Assembly (NCBI RefSeq): GCF_020748465.1
Contig: NZ_JAHZMP010000002.1
Coordinates: forward strand, 620,001 to 684,000
DNA length: 64,000 nucleotides
DNA from: Terrisporobacter mayombei
Lineage (GTDB): Bacteria; Bacillota; Clostridia; Peptostreptococcales; Peptostreptococcaceae
Direction of reading: 5' to 3'
A program made the position numbers and the translations under genes. Positions 61,259 through 64,000 of this stretch are shown piece after piece; the stretch's first letter is position 1, and each line of letters begins with the position of its first letter. A model generated the notes under the pieces. It was not told the origin of the DNA and did not search any database. It saw nothing but the letters and a program-made list of their open reading frames with translations.

Positions 61259-61501
61259 TGAATACCCCTCCCTCTATTTTACTATTTACCTTCTTACTTT
61301 TCAGAAAATATATATTTAATAGTCGGTTATCCTTTCCATAGATAGATAGATATATATATCTATAATAATAACGATAAAATGAAATATTTTGTTGTGTATT
61401 GTTAAAATTTTACATAAAAAATAACTTAAAGATATTTATTTCAGAATAAGTTAACATAGCCTTTTTATTTAAAAAGATGATTTATATTAAGGAGAATTAC
61501 A
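61259..61501. other. Intergenic region
   Basis: About 240 AT-rich bases. A GATA-repeat palindrome ATAGATAGATAGATATATAT...ATCTAT (61338-61362) is the only structure I see. A rightward promoter for the following gene should lie here, but no clear -35/-10 pair stands out. Confidence 0.3.
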
Positions 61502-61655
61502 ATGAAAAATAACAATTAGCGACCATAAAGGAAATGAAATTTCTTATGAAAGAGAAAGTATATTTGAAGATTTTTATGATGCTATACATAATGATATAAG
61601 AGATATTATATGTAGTAGTAAATGCTTATGGTATAACTTTGAGTTAACTAAATAA
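61502..61655 (+). pseudogene. Small phage gene frameshifted in a start-proximal A run
   Basis: AAGGAG then ATG AAA AAT AAC AAT TAG. Removing one A from the five-A run opens a 50-codon frame: MKITISDHKGNEISYERESI, FEDFYDAIHNDIRDIICSSK, CLWYNFELTK, ending at TAA 61655. The perfect ribosome site and clean continuation show a real gene interrupted by one base; slippage or phase variation is conceivable. Confidence 0.75.
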
Positions 61656-61699
61656 AATAATTCATTTAAATAAGAGTGCACTAAAATACACTATAAATG

Positions 61700-62095
61700 G
61701 TGCTATGATTGTATTATGGAAGATTAGATAAAAAAGAAATGACTTAAATTCTCATACCATTTAAGTTCTGTCGAGGGAAAGGTACGGTAAAGCCTTCCCT
61801 CAATATGTTAGCATTGGATTGTAAGTAATTAAATCATATCGAAGTACAAGAATGATATTAAAAACTTATACTGTGGTTCGAATCCATAGGCTGACTAATA
61901 CGTATTAATCTTGAGAAGGAAAACTAATAAACCCAACACCTAAGTTGTAAAAATATAAATTAATCGTAGGGTAATACGATTAACATTTACTTAAAAATAG
62001 TAGTAGTAACAAATAGTTTAATTATTTCAATAAACACTATATATTGTATAACCTATAATTTAAAGCCTAGTTCTAACATCGCTAGGCTTTCTTTA
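61700..62095 (+). ncRNA. Candidate large structured non-coding RNA
   Basis: Some 400 bases without a plausible gene but dense in stems: ACTTAAAT/ATTTAAGT (61742-61766), GAGGGAA-GG/CC-TTCCCTC (61773-61801), a tRNA-like closing stem and T arm with GGTTCGAATCC (61807-61895), palindrome TAATACGTATTA (61896-61907), a 9-bp hairpin TTAATCGTA/TACGATTAA (61960-61983) and a terminator AAAGCCTAG/CTAGGCTTT (62062-62090). Phages of Firmicutes carry large ornate RNAs (ROOL, GOLLD classes) in comparable places, often near tRNA-like parts; I cannot assign it to one. Promoter not identified. Confidence 0.55.
62062..62095 (+). terminator. Terminator ending the structured RNA region
   Basis: AAAGCCTAG / CTAGGCTTT, 11-base loop, followed by CTTTATTCTT. 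Confidence 0.75.
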
Positions 62096-62101
62096 TTCTT
62101 T

Positions 62102-62137
62102 AAAAACAGGTACTTAATAATTTAGGTGCTTGTTTTT
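62102..62137 (+). terminator. 16-bp hairpin, second in series
   Basis: Contiguous 16-bp stem including a few G-U pairs, with loop TAAT, closed by A5/T5. Likely a bidirectional terminator. Confidence 0.7.
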
Positions 62138-62169
62138 AGAAAATAATTACTCATGATATTTCCTCCTTG

Positions 62170-62199
62170 AGAGCAGCTAATAATTTAGTTGCTCTTTTT
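62170..62199 (+). terminator. Third stacked terminator
   Basis: AGAGCAGCTAA-TAAT-TTAGTTGCTCT and TTTT. Same TAAT loop as the hairpin before it. It ends 25 bases before the next gene. Confidence 0.78.
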
Positions 62200-62223
62200 A
62201 TTATGTTTGAAAGGTGTGTTGAT

Positions 62224-62652
62224 ATGGCTAAAAAATGGATAGATGGTAATAAAATAGCAGAGGTTACAGAGATGCCAGAAGATTTATATAGATATGATGA
62301 TCTAATGAAATCTGTACCTAATTTTGATAAGACTGATGGTGCAAAGAAAGTATATTCAAGAAAAGAATATATTATATTGCAAGTCAAGAAAGGGTATGTA
62401 GTTTATAATACGACAAGACCTTTTGAAAAATCTCATACACATCTTAGAAGTTTCAGTATGGCCAAGACTATAATTGATAATTGCATTATTAAGAAAGCAC
62501 CTAAAACAAATAACTTATATTTACTAGAAAGTCACGTTAGAGTAAGTGATGATACTAAGTATATAAAGTTAGTAGAGGAATTGATTGAAGCTAAAAGAGA
62601 TAAGGACAAATTGAAATATAGAAATAAAAATATAAATAGCAAGAAGAAATAA
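62224..62652 (+). CDS. Phage protein of unknown function
   Basis: 142 residues. Beta-rich core (KVYSRKEYIILQVKKGYVVY) with an extended basic Lys/Asn tail suggestive of nucleic-acid contact. ATG 62224 has AAAGGTGTG upstream; the frame is open to 62167 through a terminator stem. Family unknown. Confidence 0.65.
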   Translation: MAKKWIDGNKIAEVTEMPEDLYRYDDLMKSVPNFDKTDGAKKVYSRKEYIILQVKKGYVVYNTTRPFEKSHTHLRSFSMAKTIIDNCIIKKAPKTNNLYLLESHVRVSDDTKYIKLVEELIEAKRDKDKLKYRNKNINSKKK

Positions 62653-62679
62653 AATGATTATAGCACTGTGAGGTATGTT

Positions 62680-62976
62680 GTGGAAATAAGGGATAAAGTA
62701 AAAATAGGTTCTATGGAATATCAAGTTATAAGAACAGATAAACCAGTATTATTAGATAATCAAGTTTGTAATGGAATTATAGACTATGAAAACTTATTTA
62801 TAGAGATAAGTACTAATAGAGCAAACCAAAAGCAAGAAGAAACATTTATACATGAGATACTTCATGGAATTATACATGAAAGAAATTTAATTCTTGAAGA
62901 TGAAGAGATGATTGTTGAAGAAATTAGCACGGGATTATATCAGTTCATAAAAGATAATCCTAAAATATTTGAATAA
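62680..62976 (+). CDS. Small HExxH metallopeptidase-like phage protein
   Basis: 98 residues with FIHEILHGIIHERN: HEILH is the zinc-binding HExxH, followed by Glu residues (EEMIVEEIS) as possible third ligand. It resembles the compact phage ImmA-like or minigluzincin-type proteins. GTG 62680 has GAGGT 5 bases upstream; an earlier GTG at 62668 overlaps that site. Substrate unknown; cleavage of a repressor is possible by analogy. Confidence 0.72.
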   Translation: MEIRDKVKIGSMEYQVIRTDKPVLLDNQVCNGIIDYENLFIEISTNRANQKQEETFIHEILHGIIHERNLILEDEEMIVEEISTGLYQFIKDNPKIFE

Positions 62977-63046
62977 AAAAGAAGGAAAACCTCGAATTAA
63001 GTAGAATGTAAGTATAGTTATTGCATTTTATAAAGGGAGAGAAAAT

Positions 63047-63679
63047 ATGGAAAGTAAATCATATAAAGAAGAAATGAAAGAGTTAATAAATGAAACACAT
63101 AAAAAGGATGTTAAAGATACTATTTTGATAATAGTTAAAGATTATTATTATAGGAGTGAAGAAGATAGAGTTATATTAGAAAAGATATTAAAAGATTTTA
63201 TAATTGATATAGATAAAGTATCTCTTTTATCTTTGATAATATTTACAGTATCACCTATGATAAACGGGATGTTTGGTGATTACAAATACTTCACTATACT
63301 TGTTTATTTAGCATTGTATGTTGTTTTAGCGGTATTAATATCCTCTTTTGCAAAACAATACAAATTTTATAATTTATATCTTGATACAATAAATAACTTA
63401 AGAGAAAAGAAAATAGTAATATTAAAAAAAGTAGTTAAAGAAATAGAATCAAAAGAAGAAACAAAATCAGAAGAAGAAACAAAATCAGAAGAAGAAACAG
63501 AATCAGAAGAAAGAAATATAATCAAAATAATAGATAGAATCAAAGAAATAATAGATAGAATCAAAGAAATAATAGATAGAATCAAAGAAAGGATAGAATC
63601 AAAGAAAGAAACAAAATCAAAAGAAGAAACAAAATCAAAAGAAGAAATAGAATTAAAATATGATAGCAGAGTTAAATAG
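63047..63679 (+). CDS. Membrane protein with tandem-repeat tail
   Basis: 210 residues. Two membrane helices (about 58-77 and 82-100) and a C-terminal tail built from repeats: EETKSE x3 (18-base unit), IIDRIKE x3 (21-base unit) and ETKSKE x2-3. The tail should be helical and strongly charged. GGGAGAG ribosome site. Function unknown; repeat number may vary between strains. Confidence 0.7.
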   Translation: MESKSYKEEMKELINETHKKDVKDTILIIVKDYYYRSEEDRVILEKILKDFIIDIDKVSLLSLIIFTVSPMINGMFGDYKYFTILVYLALYVVLAVLISSFAKQYKFYNLYLDTINNLREKKIVILKKVVKEIESKEETKSEEETKSEEETESEERNIIKIIDRIKEIIDRIKEIIDRIKERIESKKETKSKEETKSKEEIELKYDSRVK

Positions 63680-63763
63680 ATAGATAAAAAATATATTTTT
63701 GAAGATATAAAATTAATTGAAAGTAATGAGTTATTAAAATAAAACTAGAAAGGTAGGGCTAAA

Positions 63764-64000
63764 TTGTTAGAGATAATTAATGAAATAGTTGATTTAATTG
63801 ATGATGCTTTCGACAATAAACACTTATTAAATTGTAATTTAGTAGGTTTATATAATTACATTAAATATGGAAATGAAGATTTTGATGGTGATAATAAAGG
63901 TATAGAATTTGTATATAAGATAATCTTTGGAGTAAAAGCGATAGAAAATCAATTTGATATTTATAAATATAAAGAAGAATACTTAAATGCAATAAATAAT
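63764..64000 (+). CDS. Phage protein, partial (runs off the window)
   Basis: Open from TTG 63764 (AAAGGTAGGG upstream) to the last base, at least 79 codons: acidic helical start (LEIINEIVDLIDDAFDNKHL). No family recognised. The 3' end is outside the window. Confidence 0.6.
   Translation, partial: MLEIINEIVDLIDDAFDNKHLLNCNLVGLYNYIKYGNEDFDGDNKGIEFVYKIIFGVKAIENQFDIYKYKEEYLNAINN

Larger units (their letters stand above)
46875..64000. mobile_element. Prophage (partial, right end outside window)
   Basis: A continuous block of phage genes: serine integrase, divergent repressor/Cro switch, Rha, Bet, replisome organiser, VRR-NUC and HNH nucleases, sigma factor, MazG-like protein and ArpU-like late regulator, with many tightly packed small genes. 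The left boundary interrupts a host transport gene. No capsid, tail, terminase or lysis gene is reached, so whether it is intact cannot be judged. Confidence 0.93.

Noticed and set aside
61338..61362. GATA-repeat palindrome as a regulatory site
   Set aside because: A low-complexity dinucleotide/tetranucleotide tract in AT-rich DNA folds on itself by chance; nothing ties it to a gene.
61807..61895. A functional tRNA gene
   Set aside because: The T arm is perfect but the anticodon arm has a 13-base loop, the D arm is poor and one acceptor pair is mismatched.
63430..63650. Short tandem repeats that could suggest a CRISPR array
   Set aside because: The 18- and 21-base units are back to back with no unique spacers and are in frame with a protein; they are coding repeats.

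Overview
The window is very AT-rich DNA (roughly 70-75% A+T by eye) with strong AGGAGG-type ribosome sites, dense rho-independent terminators, a lysine riboswitch and a T-box leader. This points to a Gram-positive anaerobe of the Clostridia. The gene set (miaB-mutS-mutL-miaA-hfq, a citrate synthase-like enzyme with aconitase and NAD-type isocitrate dehydrogenase, and a NuoE/NuoF/NuoG-GltD flavin complex) fits Peptostreptococcaceae best. That family-level placement is inference; I do not name a species.

Positions 1-46350 are chromosomal. Left part: a papain-like amidase, an unknown membrane protein and a replication-relaxation-type protein; then a lysine riboswitch controlling lysC-lysA; a TPR lipoprotein; rluB and the tRNA methyltransferase mnmM; and an RpiR regulator. 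At 9.4-10.0 kb a T-box leader carrying two antiterminator/terminator modules leads into a truncated ornithine carbamoyltransferase. The 10.4-14.6 kb operon (citrate/homocitrate synthase family, aconitase, isocitrate dehydrogenase) makes 2-oxoglutarate. From 14.6 to 28.8 kb are small transcription units, several decayed: a frameshifted nitroreductase, a permease tail, and a VanZ remnant joined to a beheaded D-Ala-D-Ala carboxypeptidase. uvsE, DUF421/DUF4363, miaB, a NUDIX hydrolase and a LarA-like protein are intact. 29.4-35.6 kb is mutS-mutL-miaA-hfq. Then come an aluminium-resistance/methionine gamma-lyase-family protein, a SIR2-like protein, DUF554 and an unknown protein. 40.5-46.3 kb encodes three subunits with the layout of a Stn/Bfu-type electron-bifurcating transhydrogenase.

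At about 46.87 kb a prophage has inserted into a gene for a SsuA/TauA-like ABC substrate-binding protein. Only that gene's 3' part remains here. The left junction holds a short inverted repeat typical of a serine-integrase att site, next to a large serine recombinase on the minus strand. The prophage runs off the right edge. Its order is: integrase and HTH control gene; divergent repressor/Cro switch with repeated operators; small early genes; Rha antirepressor; Bet recombinase; a replisome organiser whose gene contains an iteron cluster (probable origin); VRR-NUC and HNH nucleases; a sigma-70 factor; two tiny Spo0E-like proteins; an acetyltransferase cassette inside inverted repeats; a MazG-like protein; an ArpU-like late regulator; a long structured non-coding region with stacked hairpins; and the start of a further gene block. 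No terminase or capsid gene is reached.

The most notable items are the prophage's apparent sporulation-control set (a sigma factor and duplicated Spo0E-like microproteins), the structured RNA candidate at 61.7-62.2 kb with a tRNA-like T arm, the intragenic origin, and the tandem T-box in front of a broken arginine gene.
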